Below are positions 39,095-47,102 of a DNA stretch of 64,000 nt, in pieces; within the stretch, counting starts at the first letter, position 1; each line of letters begins with the position of its first letter. The stretch covers positions 62,001 to 126,000 of the forward strand of contig NZ_JAJIRT010000013.1 of assembly GCF_025717675.1 (NCBI RefSeq), given 5' to 3'. Origin of the DNA: Paucibacter sp. DJ2R-2. Lineage in GTDB: Bacteria; Pseudomonadota; Gammaproteobacteria; Burkholderiales; Burkholderiaceae_C. The notes beneath the pieces were generated by a model. That model was given only the letters and a program-made list of their open reading frames with translations. It ran no database searches and was not told where the DNA came from. The translations under genes and the position numbers were made by a program.

Positions 39095-40558
39095 ATGAGC
39101 CAAGCCGCCAAACAGATCTTCCGGAACCTGTTGCTGATCGCCGCGCTGGCGTTTGGCTTGATTGGCGGCGCCACCTTGTATGGTGGCCATGGGCTTTGGA
39201 AGGCGCTGGAGCGCTTCAGCCAGGAAGCCTTGCCGGATCACGACCGTGCCGAGCGGGCGCTGGATGTGGCCATCGAGTTCAAGTGGCAGGTGCAGGAGTG
39301 GAAGAACCTGCTCTTGCGCAGCAGCGATGCAGCCAGTTCGGCCGAGCACTGGCAGGCGGTGCTGGCGCGTCAACAAGCGGTGCAGTCTGGCTTGCAGGCG
39401 CTGCGTGCCGCCGCAGCGGAAGCGGACCGCAGTGCCATCGACGCGGCGATCCAATCGCATCTGGCGCTGAGCCAGGTGTATGCCCAGGCCCGCGTGCGGT
39501 TTGAGGCCGATGGTTTTCGGCCGCAACAAACCGACGCGTCGATCCGAGGGGCTGATCGACCATTGCTGGCAGCACTGGAGCTCATTTCTGACCGTGCTGC
39601 CGAGCGCGCCAAACGTACCGATGCCGAAGCCGAGGCGAGCGCAAAGCGCGCCATCACGCTGGCCTTGCTCGGCCTGGCGGCGGGCTTGCTGGGCGGCATG
39701 ACGACGTTTTTCGTGATGATTCGTCGCGCTGTGCTGCGCCCCACCGAAAGAGTGTTCACGCAGTTGGCCGCCACCTCGGAGTTGCTGGTGCAGTCCGAAC
39801 GCATGGCCAGTCTGGGCGGCATGGTGGCCGGCGTGGCCCATGAGATCAACACACCGGTGGGCATCAGCCTGACCTGTGCGACCACCTTGCAGCAAGCGAC
39901 CCAAGACGTCAGCAACCAGATGGCGGCAGGGACGATCAAAAAGCAGGCCTTGCAGGACTATCTGAAATTGGCGGGCGAATGCACCGATTTGCTGGCCTCC
40001 AATGCGAACCGGGTGGCCAAGCTGGTCCGCAGTTTCAAGCAGGTGGCGGTGGATCAGACCAGCGAAGCGCGCCGCAGGTTCCTCTTGCGGGCCTATATCC
40101 TGGAGGTGATTCAAAGCCTGCAGGGCGAGCTCAAGCGCAGCGCCCTGCAGATTGAAGTTCACTGCCCAGATGGCATTGAAATGGACAGCTACCCCGGCGC
40201 ATTGGCTCAGGTTCTGACCAATTTGCTGCTGAACGTCCAACGCCATGCCTTTGACGAAGGCCAAGCGGGTTCGGTTTCGATCGAGATCTTGCAGGTCGGC
40301 GAACAGCTGGAGTTGGTGTTCACCGATACGGGGCGCGGCATTGCGCCCGAGCATTTGGACAAGGTTTTCGATCCCTTCTTCACCACCCAGCGTCATGCCG
40401 GTGGCAGCGGCTTGGGTCTGAATATCGTCTACAACCTGTTGACCAACACGCTCGCAGGCCAGGTGCGTTTGCGCAGCCAATTGGGCCAGGGCACGCAGTT
40501 TTTGATCAGCCTGCCGCGGGTGACGCCCGAGGCAGCAAAGCGGCCTGCCGGCACCTGA
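39095..40558 (+). CDS. Membrane sensor histidine kinase
   Basis: A 487-residue kinase. A transmembrane segment near residues 9-28 and another near 188-208 enclose a helical periplasmic sensor of about 160 residues. The H-box is GVAHEINTPVG with phospho-acceptor His249. The N-box is LTNLLLNVQRHAFDE, G1 is DTGRGIAP, and the F and G2 boxes are VFDPFFTT and GSGLGLNIVYNL. It belongs to the HPK4-like group with an unusually long insert between H and N boxes. It is followed 33 nt later by the REC-DUF3369 gene, its likely partner. Confidence 0.92.
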   Translation: MSQAAKQIFRNLLLIAALAFGLIGGATLYGGHGLWKALERFSQEALPDHDRAERALDVAIEFKWQVQEWKNLLLRSSDAASSAEHWQAVLARQQAVQSGLQALRAAAAEADRSAIDAAIQSHLALSQVYAQARVRFEADGFRPQQTDASIRGADRPLLAALELISDRAAERAKRTDAEAEASAKRAITLALLGLAAGLLGGMTTFFVMIRRAVLRPTERVFTQLAATSELLVQSERMASLGGMVAGVAHEINTPVGISLTCATTLQQATQDVSNQMAAGTIKKQALQDYLKLAGECTDLLASNANRVAKLVRSFKQVAVDQTSEARRRFLLRAYILEVIQSLQGELKRSALQIEVHCPDGIEMDSYPGALAQVLTNLLLNVQRHAFDEGQAGSVSIEILQVGEQLELVFTDTGRGIAPEHLDKVFDPFFTTQRHAGGSGLGLNIVYNLLTNTLAGQVRLRSQLGQGTQFLISLPRVTPEAAKRPAGT

Positions 40559-40591
40559 CCCTTCGAACCCACTGGAAGAGCTCACAGCATC

Positions 40592-41755
40592 ATGACAACA
40601 GCGCCCCCCGCTCCATCCGATGACGAGGTTTGGCTGCTGGATGATGATCCGGCAGCGGCAGCAAGCCGGGCGCTGGAGCTGGCTCCATGGCGGGTGCTGA
40701 TCGTCGATGATGAACCCGACATCCACGCGGCGACCCGGCTGGCCTTGAGCCAGGTGATGTACAAGGGCCGAGGCTTGCAGATGCTCTCGGCGTACTCGGC
40801 ACGGGAGGGCGTGATGACCATGCGGCGAGAGGCCGATATCGCGCTGGTGCTGCTGGACGTGGTGATGGAAACCGACGACGCCGGTCTGCGAATGGCGAGG
40901 CAGATCCGCGATGAATTGGGCAATACCTTGTCGCGCATCGTGCTGCGCACCGGCCAGCCGGGTCAGGCGCCTGAGACCGATGTGATCGTGCAGTACGACA
41001 TCAACGACTACAAGTGCAAGACCGATCTGAGCCAGCAAAAGCTCTTCACCACGGTCATTGCTTCACTCCGGACCTATGAGAGCTTGGTGATGATCGAGCG
41101 CAACCGGCGCGGCTTGGAGCGCATTCTGGATGCCTCAACCGATCTGTATCACGTGCGCTCCTTGCGAGAGTTCGCCTCCGGCGTGTTGAACCAGGTCAGC
41201 GCGATCTTGGATGTAGGGGCGGACGGGGTGCTCTGCCTACGTCGCGGCAGTGCGGCGGATGAGCCCGCCATTGTGGTGATGGCCTCGACCGGCAGCTACG
41301 CGGCCCTGAGCAGCATGGGCGAGGTGGCGGCAAACGCACCCTTGGATGCGGCCATCCAGCGGGCCTTCAAGGAGCGCAGCAGCCGCTTTGAACACCCCTT
41401 GGATGTGCTCTATGTGGGCACGCCCGAGGGACATGACTTTGTGATCTTGGTATCGCCGCCCTGGCCTTTGGCGGAGCCGCAGCGCAGCTTGTTGGAATTG
41501 TTTTGCGGCAAGATCGCCTGGGCCTTTGACAATCTGCAGCAGTTCGAATCGGTGCAGCAGGCGCAGCTCGAATTCATCCGTGCTGTCTTGGAATTGTTCG
41601 AGGCCATGCAGGCCCGCAACAGCTCTGCAGTGGCTGCGCCTTTGAGTCGGGTGCTGCCACATCTGTCGGCGCAGAGCGGCCGCTCCTTTGACACGGCCGC
41701 CTTGACCCAGGCCCTGCAACAAGGCGCTGAACGGAGCAGCGCCGGGCCAGTCTGA
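40592..41755 (+). CDS. REC-DUF3369 response regulator lacking an output domain
   Basis: A 387-residue response regulator. The receiver domain has the acidic pair Asp39-Asp40 (VLIVDDEPD), phospho-acceptor Asp89 (LVLLDVVME), Thr120 (LRTGQPGQ) and the lysine in DINDYKCKTDL. DUF3369 (GAF-like) follows at about 170-340. In many relatives a C-terminal HD-GYP phosphodiesterase domain comes next; here the protein ends with about 40 residues of low complexity. It therefore probably signals by protein contact. It pairs with the kinase just upstream. Confidence 0.88.
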   Translation: MTTAPPAPSDDEVWLLDDDPAAAASRALELAPWRVLIVDDEPDIHAATRLALSQVMYKGRGLQMLSAYSAREGVMTMRREADIALVLLDVVMETDDAGLRMARQIRDELGNTLSRIVLRTGQPGQAPETDVIVQYDINDYKCKTDLSQQKLFTTVIASLRTYESLVMIERNRRGLERILDASTDLYHVRSLREFASGVLNQVSAILDVGADGVLCLRRGSAADEPAIVVMASTGSYAALSSMGEVAANAPLDAAIQRAFKERSSRFEHPLDVLYVGTPEGHDFVILVSPPWPLAEPQRSLLELFCGKIAWAFDNLQQFESVQQAQLEFIRAVLELFEAMQARNSSAVAAPLSRVLPHLSAQSGRSFDTAALTQALQQGAERSSAGPV

Positions 41756-41770
41756 CTGTTTGCGCTTCAG

Positions 41771-43315
41771 TCAACGCGGGCTGGCGCGCACAAAGTCGCG
41801 CAGCTCGGCCGCCATGCGCTCCAGCGAAGGCCGGTGGATGTACATCATGTGCCCGGCCTCGAAATAGCTGACCTGCACATTGTTCTGCAAGCTGCCGTGC
41901 AGGCCCAGGTGGCTGAGCGTGTAGTCGCCGGCGGCGTGCGGTGTGGCCAGGTCGTAGTAGCCGCTGGCCACATAGATGCGCATGTCCGGGTTGGCGTGCA
42001 TGGCGCGGCGCAGGCTGTCGCCGACATTGACGTACTTGCCCTCGAAGCCCTTCCAGGCCCAGGTGTTCCAGAGGGGCGCGATCACCAGATAGGGCGCGTC
42101 GCTCTCGTACTTCAGCTTCTCGCGCAGCACGCGGTTGATGCCCACGGCATAGGCGCCGACCAGATTGTTCATGCCAGCGTCGTCTTCTGGGTGCTCGCCG
42201 GCGTCGTCGCGGTCCAGGCCCAGGAAGCGGCTGTCCAGTCGGCCCACGGTCTGGCCTCGTTCGCGCAGCAGTTCCTTGAAAAAGCGGAATTCCGTCGGCC
42301 GCAGGTCGCAGCGCAGCAAATAGGCCACGCTCAGGCCGCTGTAGCTGGACAGCGTTTCGGCCACCTTCTGGCGGCGCTCTGCGCTCAGCCGTGAACCCTG
42401 CATCAGGGCCAGCCAGTACTCGCCGTTGGCGAATTCTTCAGCTTCGCTGACGACTTGCTTCAGCGGCTTCTTTTGCTGGGCAGGTTTCAAGGCCTTGTGG
42501 TACCAGGCTGTGGCCGCATAGGTGGGCAGGAAGAGCGGGAAGGGCAGTTCATTGCCGTGGTCGAAGCCCAGGGTTTGGAAGTCCACGGCCATGGACACCA
42601 GCATCAGGCCATTGAGGTGGATGTTGTGCTTGTCCTGGAGGTGGCGCGAGAGCCCGGCCGCGCGGGTGGTGCCATAGCTTTCGCCGATCAGGTACTTGGG
42701 GCTGGCCCAGCGACCGTAGCGGTTCAGGTAGAGGCGGATGAACTCGCCCACGGCGTCGAGGTCGCGTTGGTACTCGTGGTACTCGGCCAGCTTCTCGCCC
42801 TCTGCCACCAGCGAGTGGCCGGTGCCCACCGGGTCGATGAAGACCAGGTCGGAGTCGGTCAACAGGGTGAACTCGTTGTCGCTCAAGGCATAGGGCGGTG
42901 CGCCGCACTGGCCCATGTCATCGGTCGGTACACGCTGCGGTCCCAGCAGGCCCAGGTGCAGCCAGACGCTCGAAGAGCCCGGCCCACCGTTGAAACTGAA
43001 GGTCAGGGGCCGAGTTTCGGCCGTCGCCGATTTTTTGCCCGAAGCCTTGAGCGTGTAGGCCACAAAGAACACGCTGGCCCGGGTTTTCTTGCCTTTGAAC
43101 TGGCCCTTGTGGGCGCCCTCGGCCTCGCTGTGCACTTCTTGCAGCAGCAAGGTGCCGCAGGTGGCGGTGTATTCCAGCGTGCGCTTGCCGAGCACCAGCT
43201 TGTGCTCGGTGACGACCAGATGTTCAACCGGCGGCTTGTGCACCGTGTCGCTGCTGGAGGCAGCGTTCTTGCCGTCCGACGGGGCTTTGGAAGAGGGGTG
43301 ATCGGCCGAGGACAT
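41771..43315 (-). CDS. Peptidase S10 family serine carboxypeptidase-like protein
   Basis: A 514-residue serine carboxypeptidase-family protein. The oxyanion motif FNGGPGSSSVWLHLG, the nucleophile in LIGESYGTTRAAGL, the Asp in ASGYYDLATPH and the His in EAGHMMYIH make a complete catalytic set. The N-terminus is polar with no evident signal peptide at ATG 43315, so the location is uncertain; in-frame ATGs upstream (43354) do not add one. Divergent from the DUF429 gene across a 37-nt spacer that holds a perfect palindrome. Confidence 0.9.
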   Translation of the reverse strand: MSSADHPSSKAPSDGKNAASSSDTVHKPPVEHLVVTEHKLVLGKRTLEYTATCGTLLLQEVHSEAEGAHKGQFKGKKTRASVFFVAYTLKASGKKSATAETRPLTFSFNGGPGSSSVWLHLGLLGPQRVPTDDMGQCGAPPYALSDNEFTLLTDSDLVFIDPVGTGHSLVAEGEKLAEYHEYQRDLDAVGEFIRLYLNRYGRWASPKYLIGESYGTTRAAGLSRHLQDKHNIHLNGLMLVSMAVDFQTLGFDHGNELPFPLFLPTYAATAWYHKALKPAQQKKPLKQVVSEAEEFANGEYWLALMQGSRLSAERRQKVAETLSSYSGLSVAYLLRCDLRPTEFRFFKELLRERGQTVGRLDSRFLGLDRDDAGEHPEDDAGMNNLVGAYAVGINRVLREKLKYESDAPYLVIAPLWNTWAWKGFEGKYVNVGDSLRRAMHANPDMRIYVASGYYDLATPHAAGDYTLSHLGLHGSLQNNVQVSYFEAGHMMYIHRPSLERMAAELRDFVRASPR

Positions 43316-43338
43316 GGCTTTCCTTTGCGTGATGTGCT

Positions 43339-43363
43339 CTAGAGTGCGATGCATGCACTCTAG
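43339..43363. promoter_or_regulatory. Perfect palindrome over the DUF429 start codon
   Basis: CTAGAGTGC (43339-43347) and GCACTCTAG (43355-43363) are exact inverted repeats separated by GATGCAT. The element lies in the very short divergent spacer between the S10 peptidase and DUF429 genes and includes the DUF429 ATG. It looks like an operator for both genes. Confidence 0.6.
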
Positions 43364-44189
43364 CCTGTCCACACCCGCCACCGACTCCCCCTTGCTGGGG
43401 CTTGATTTCAGCAGCGCACCGACGCGCCGCAAGCCCATCACCGTGGCCCAAGGCCGGCGTCAGGGTCAGGTCTTGCGCCTGGAGGGCTTGCTGGCTTTTG
43501 AAAGCTTGGAGTCGCTTGCGGATTTCCTGCGCCGGCCCGAGCCCTGGTTGGGTGGTTTTGATTTCCCCTTCGGCCTGCCGCGGGAGCTGGTGCAGGCTCT
43601 CGGCTGGCCGCAAGATTGGGCGGCGCTGATGGCGCACTACTGCGGCTTGAGCCGTGCCGAGATCCGCGCCACCTTTGCGGCCTTCTGCGATGCCCGGCCT
43701 GCCGGTGGAAAGTTCGCCCACCGGGCCTGCGACCTGCCAGCCGGTTCATCGCCGAGCATGAAGTGGGTGAACCCACCGGTGGCCTACATGCTCCACGCAG
43801 GCGTGCCCTTGCTGCTGAAGGCCGGCGTGCATCTGCCTGGCTTGCACGCGGGCGACCCCGAGCGCGTTGCACTCGAGGCCTACCCCGGCCTGCTGGCGCG
43901 AGAGTGTTTGGGCCGGCGCAGCTACAAGAGCGACGACCGCGCCAAGCAGACTCCAGATCGCCTGATCGCCCGCAAGGACCTGATCGATGCCCTGGAGCAG
44001 GGCCGCAGCCGCCTGGGCTTGCGCCTCAAGCTCAGCCACGGGCAGCGCGAGGCCCTGATCGACGACGCCAGTGGTGACCGTCTCGATGCCGTGTTATGCC
44101 TGATGCAGGCCGGCTGGGCGCAGACCCAGGCGGGCTACGGGTTGCCGGCCAATTTTGATCCGCTGGAGGGCTGGATCGTCAGCGCCTGA
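43353..44189 (+). CDS. DUF429 domain-containing protein
   Basis: A 278-residue protein of the DUF429 family (RNase H-like fold by family prediction). Features are LLGLDFSSAPTRRKPI, the FDFPFGLPRELVQALGWP region, EAYPGLLAR, YKSDDRAKQTP and the late DDASGDRLDAVLCLMQAGW. The function is unknown. The start at 43353 lies inside a palindrome; a later non-ATG start is possible because the conserved part begins about 14 residues in. It runs convergent to the arginase gene. Confidence 0.85.
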   Translation: MHSSLSTPATDSPLLGLDFSSAPTRRKPITVAQGRRQGQVLRLEGLLAFESLESLADFLRRPEPWLGGFDFPFGLPRELVQALGWPQDWAALMAHYCGLSRAEIRATFAAFCDARPAGGKFAHRACDLPAGSSPSMKWVNPPVAYMLHAGVPLLLKAGVHLPGLHAGDPERVALEAYPGLLARECLGRRSYKSDDRAKQTPDRLIARKDLIDALEQGRSRLGLRLKLSHGQREALIDDASGDRLDAVLCLMQAGWAQTQAGYGLPANFDPLEGWIVSA

Positions 44190-44202
44190 GCCTGGGCGCT
44201 GC

Positions 44203-44278
44203 TTACTTGCGCATCAGGGTGGACTTGCCTTCTGCCGCAGGCAGGGCAAACTTACTTCCTCATCAAGGTCGATTTGCC
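44203..44278 (-). repeat. Duplicated arginase C-terminal tail
   Basis: The last eight codons plus stop of the arginase gene (GKSTLMRK-stop, 44252-44278) recur at 44203-44229 with the same peptide and stop, but with several synonymous base changes. The period is 49 nt, so the second tail is in another frame relative to the first. Confidence 0.85.
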
Positions 44279-45172
44279 AAACAAAGACTCGATCAAGTCC
44301 ACCGCCACCTTGGCCGTCTTGTTCTGCAGGTCCAGGGCCGGGTTCAGCTCCATGACATCCAGCGAGGCCATGAAGCCGGTGTCGGCAATCATTTCCATGC
44401 AGAGCTGGGCTTCGCGGTAGGTCGGGCCGCCGGGCACGGTGGTGCCAACGCCGGGTGCAATGTCGGGGTCGAGGAAGTCGACGTCAAAGCTGACGTGCAA
44501 GTGGGTGTTGGCGTCCAGCGTGGCCAGGGCCAGCTCCATGGTGTGGCGCATGCCCATCTCGTCGATGTAGCGCATGTCGAAGACTTCCAGCTCCTGCTCG
44601 TTGACGAAGCGCTTTTCGCCTGCGTCGACGCTGCGGATGCCGATCTGGCGCACCCACTTAGGGCTGATGGCCGGCACCTTGCCGCCGATCTCGATCAGCT
44701 GCTGCGGGCCGAAGCCGCACAGGCAAGCGACCGGCATGCCGTGGATATTGCCCGACGGGGTGAGGGCGCTGGTGTTGAAGTCGGCATGGGCGTCCAGCCA
44801 GAGCACGCGCAGCTTCTTGCCGACATCGCGGCAGTGGCGAGCCACGGCGCTGATCGAGCCCAGGCCCAGGCAGTGGTCACCGCCGAGCAGGATGGGCATG
44901 CGGCCGGTCTTGAGCTCGGCGTAGACCGCGTCGTGCACGGTCTGGTTCCAGGTCGTGACTTCGTTCAGGTGGCGGTAGCCATCGACCGGCGGCAGCCAGG
45001 GGTTGGACGGGCCGCTGAGGTTGCCACGGTCCAGCACATCGACGCCGTGGCTCTGCAGCGCTGCGGCCAGGTCGGCCACGCGCAGCGCTTCCGGGCCCAT
45101 GCTGGCGCCGCGGGCGCCGGCACCGATGTCGGTGGGCGCGCCGATCAGGGAGACGGATCGAAGTGTGGTCAT
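44252..45172 (-). CDS. rocF: Arginase
   Basis: Hydrolyses arginine to ornithine and urea. The 306-residue ureohydrolase has all Mn-binding motifs: GGDHCLGLGS, WLDAHADFNT and SFDVDFLDPDIAPG, with TVPGGPTYREA near the end and the conserved SLDVMELNPALD. Length is normal for bacterial arginase. A second copy of its last eight codons and stop lies 49 nt downstream. It is separated from the LOG-family gene by 49 nt on the same strand and may share transcription with it. Confidence 0.93.
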   Translation of the reverse strand: MTTLRSVSLIGAPTDIGAGARGASMGPEALRVADLAAALQSHGVDVLDRGNLSGPSNPWLPPVDGYRHLNEVTTWNQTVHDAVYAELKTGRMPILLGGDHCLGLGSISAVARHCRDVGKKLRVLWLDAHADFNTSALTPSGNIHGMPVACLCGFGPQQLIEIGGKVPAISPKWVRQIGIRSVDAGEKRFVNEQELEVFDMRYIDEMGMRHTMELALATLDANTHLHVSFDVDFLDPDIAPGVGTTVPGGPTYREAQLCMEMIADTGFMASLDVMELNPALDLQNKTAKVAVDLIESLFGKSTLMRK

Positions 45173-45221
45173 GTCAGTGGTCCTGTGTTGTTATGGGTTG
45201 AAGCAGGGCGGGAGGGGGAAT

Positions 45222-46127
45222 TCAGTCGGCGGCGTCGCAGTCCAGCGCGCCGGGGTTCATGTCGTATTCCGATTCGAGCAGGGCCCAGGCTTCCTCGGCG
45301 CTCTCAACGAAATGGAAGAGCTTTTCGTCGCCGGGGCTGATCATGCCGGTTTCGACCAGCCAGTCGAAGTTGATCAAGCGGGTCCAGAACTCGCGGCCGA
45401 ACATCAGGATGGGTCGGCGCCGGCTCTTGCCCGTCTGGATCAGCGTCATGGTCTCGAACAGCTCGTCCAGGGTGCCAAAGCCCCCGGGGAAGCAGACCAA
45501 GGCCACAGAGCGCATCAGGAAATGCATCTTGCGCAGGGCGAAGTAGTGAAAGCGGAAGCACAGCTCCGGCGTGATGTAGGGGTTGGGATGCTGCTCATGC
45601 GGCAGCACGATGTTCAGGCCTATGCTCTTGCCGCCCACCTCGTAGGCGCCGCGGTTGCCCGCTTCCATGATGCCGGGTCCACCGCCCGTGACCACATAGA
45701 TGGGGTTGTGGCGCTGCGTGGAGACGGTGGTGACCAGTGCTGCAAAACGCCGCGCTTCCTCGTAGTAATGGCTCATGGAGAGCTGCATCTCGGCGCGCTT
45801 GAGCGCTTCGGCGTCGCCGCTCTGCAGGGCCTGTTCGACCTTTTGCTCGGCCACCTCACGGGGCAGGATGCGGGCGCTGCCGAACATGACGATGGTGGAC
45901 TTGATGCCCAGTTCCTGCTGCACCAGCTCGGGCTTGAGCAACTCCAGCTGCATGCGCACCGGCCGCAGCTCCTCGCGCAGCAGGAACTCGCTGTCGTCGA
46001 AAGCCAAGCGATAGGCGCTGCCGGGCTGGTCGTAATTGGGCTGCGGAATGCCGCGCCGCGCTTCTTGCACCTCTTCCTTGGCGCTGGGGAAATTGCGGGC
46101 GATCAGGGGTTTGCGCTTTTGGCTCAT
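45222..46127 (-). CDS. LOG family protein (TIGR00730-like)
   Basis: A 301-residue Rossmann-fold protein. The signature motifs are VVTGGGPGIMEAGNRGA and CFPGGFGTLDELFETMTLIQTG, the PGGxGTxxE type seen in LOG phosphoribohydrolases that release free cytokinin-like bases from nucleotides. An N-terminal extension of about 75 residues places it in the longer bacterial subgroup. Older labels call this family lysine decarboxylase, which the motifs do not support. Cellular role here is unknown. Confidence 0.9.
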   Translation of the reverse strand: MSQKRKPLIARNFPSAKEEVQEARRGIPQPNYDQPGSAYRLAFDDSEFLLREELRPVRMQLELLKPELVQQELGIKSTIVMFGSARILPREVAEQKVEQALQSGDAEALKRAEMQLSMSHYYEEARRFAALVTTVSTQRHNPIYVVTGGGPGIMEAGNRGAYEVGGKSIGLNIVLPHEQHPNPYITPELCFRFHYFALRKMHFLMRSVALVCFPGGFGTLDELFETMTLIQTGKSRRRPILMFGREFWTRLINFDWLVETGMISPGDEKLFHFVESAEEAWALLESEYDMNPGALDCDAAD

Positions 46128-46265
46128 GTCAGGGTCCTGACCTCAGGCCTGCGGGCCGTCGGTCGTTTCAGTTGCGGAGTCAGCCGCTGGGCGCAGCTTA
46201 CGAGAAGCTGCGGAGAATTTTGTTTCGTAAAAAACTGAAAAACAGAGGTTTGGTGTGTGCATGGC

Positions 46266-47018
46266 TCAGATTGTTTGCTTGCAAACGCTGCAGCCAGGGT
46301 CTTTCTGCACGAGTATTTCGCTCCACTCCATGCGCTTGCCGTCCAGCATCAGCAGGCGCCCGGCCAGAGTTTCACCGGCGCCCAGCAAGGCTTTCAGTGC
46401 CTCGGCAGCCTGCATGCTGCCGATGATGCCCACCAGGGGCGCCAGCACGCCCATCAGGGCGCAATGGGCCTCCTCGAAGCGGCTGTCGGGCGGGAACAGG
46501 CATGCGTAGCAGGGCGCCAGGGCCTGGCGGCTGTCATAGACGCTGATCTGGCCATGCCAGCCGGTGGCGGCGCCGGAGATCAGGGGCTTGGCGTGTTTGA
46601 CGCAGGCCCGGTTGACCGCCTGGCGGGTGGCGAAGTTGTCGCAGCAGTCCAGCACCACATCAACCTCGCGCACGAGTTCATCCAGCAGCGCCGCATCGGC
46701 GCGCGCTTGCACCGTGCGCAGCGTCGGGTCGGGGTTGATGGCCGCCATCGCCTGGGCAGCCGACTCGACCTTGGGGCTGCCAATGCGCGCCTGGGTGTGG
46801 GCGATCTGGCGCTGCAGATTGGTCAGCTCGACTGCATCGTCGTCGACTAGGGTGATGTGACCGACACCGGCTGAGGCGAGGTAGAGCGCGGCCGGAGAAC
46901 CCAGGCCGCCCGCGCCGATGATCAGGGCCCGCGATTGCAGCAGGCGCTGTTGACCCTCGATGCCGATTTCGTCCAGCAGGATGTGGCGCGAGTAGCGCAG
47001 CAACTGTTCGTCATTCAT
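46266..47018 (-). CDS. moeB: MoeB/ThiF-family sulfur-carrier adenylyltransferase
   Basis: Activates the C-terminus of a ubiquitin-like sulfur carrier (MoaD or ThiS) by adenylation. The 250-residue protein has LLRYSRHILLDEIGIEGQ, the nucleotide-binding IIGAGGLGSPAALYLASAG, NLQRQIAHT, LDCCDNFATRQAVN and two Cys-x2-Cys zinc motifs (CYAC and CSVC). It lacks the rhodanese domain of longer homologues. Assignment to molybdopterin (MoeB) rather than thiamine (ThiF) is not certain because neither pathway's other genes are nearby. Confidence 0.85.
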   Translation of the reverse strand: MNDEQLLRYSRHILLDEIGIEGQQRLLQSRALIIGAGGLGSPAALYLASAGVGHITLVDDDAVELTNLQRQIAHTQARIGSPKVESAAQAMAAINPDPTLRTVQARADAALLDELVREVDVVLDCCDNFATRQAVNRACVKHAKPLISGAATGWHGQISVYDSRQALAPCYACLFPPDSRFEEAHCALMGVLAPLVGIIGSMQAAEALKALLGAGETLAGRLLMLDGKRMEWSEILVQKDPGCSVCKQTI

Positions 47019-47049
47019 GGCGCCAGCATAGCCTGCAGCGCCCATGAAA

Positions 47050-47073
47050 AAGGCCCGCTGAGAAGCGGGCCTT
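47050..47073 (-). terminator. Intrinsic terminator of the C-terminal protease gene
   Basis: AAGGCCCGCT and AGCGGGCCTT pair around GAGA; on the minus strand the stem is followed by a T5 run. It lies between the protease stop and the moeB start, only about 32 nt before moeB, so moeB may depend on read-through or a promoter that overlaps this hairpin. Confidence 0.88.
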
Positions 47074-47102
47074 ACCTTGGCTTGCTGCCGGTAAGCCGTG
47101 GC

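Noticed and set aside
41753-41773. Terminator between the convergent REC-DUF3369 and S10 peptidase genes
   Set aside because: TGACTG/CAGTCA could pair, but the stem is 6 bp with a 9-nt loop and no T-run; too weak to call.
45222-46127. Lysine decarboxylase
   Set aside because: The PGGFGTLDE and GGGPGIMEA motifs define the LOG family; there is no PLP-binding lysine motif.
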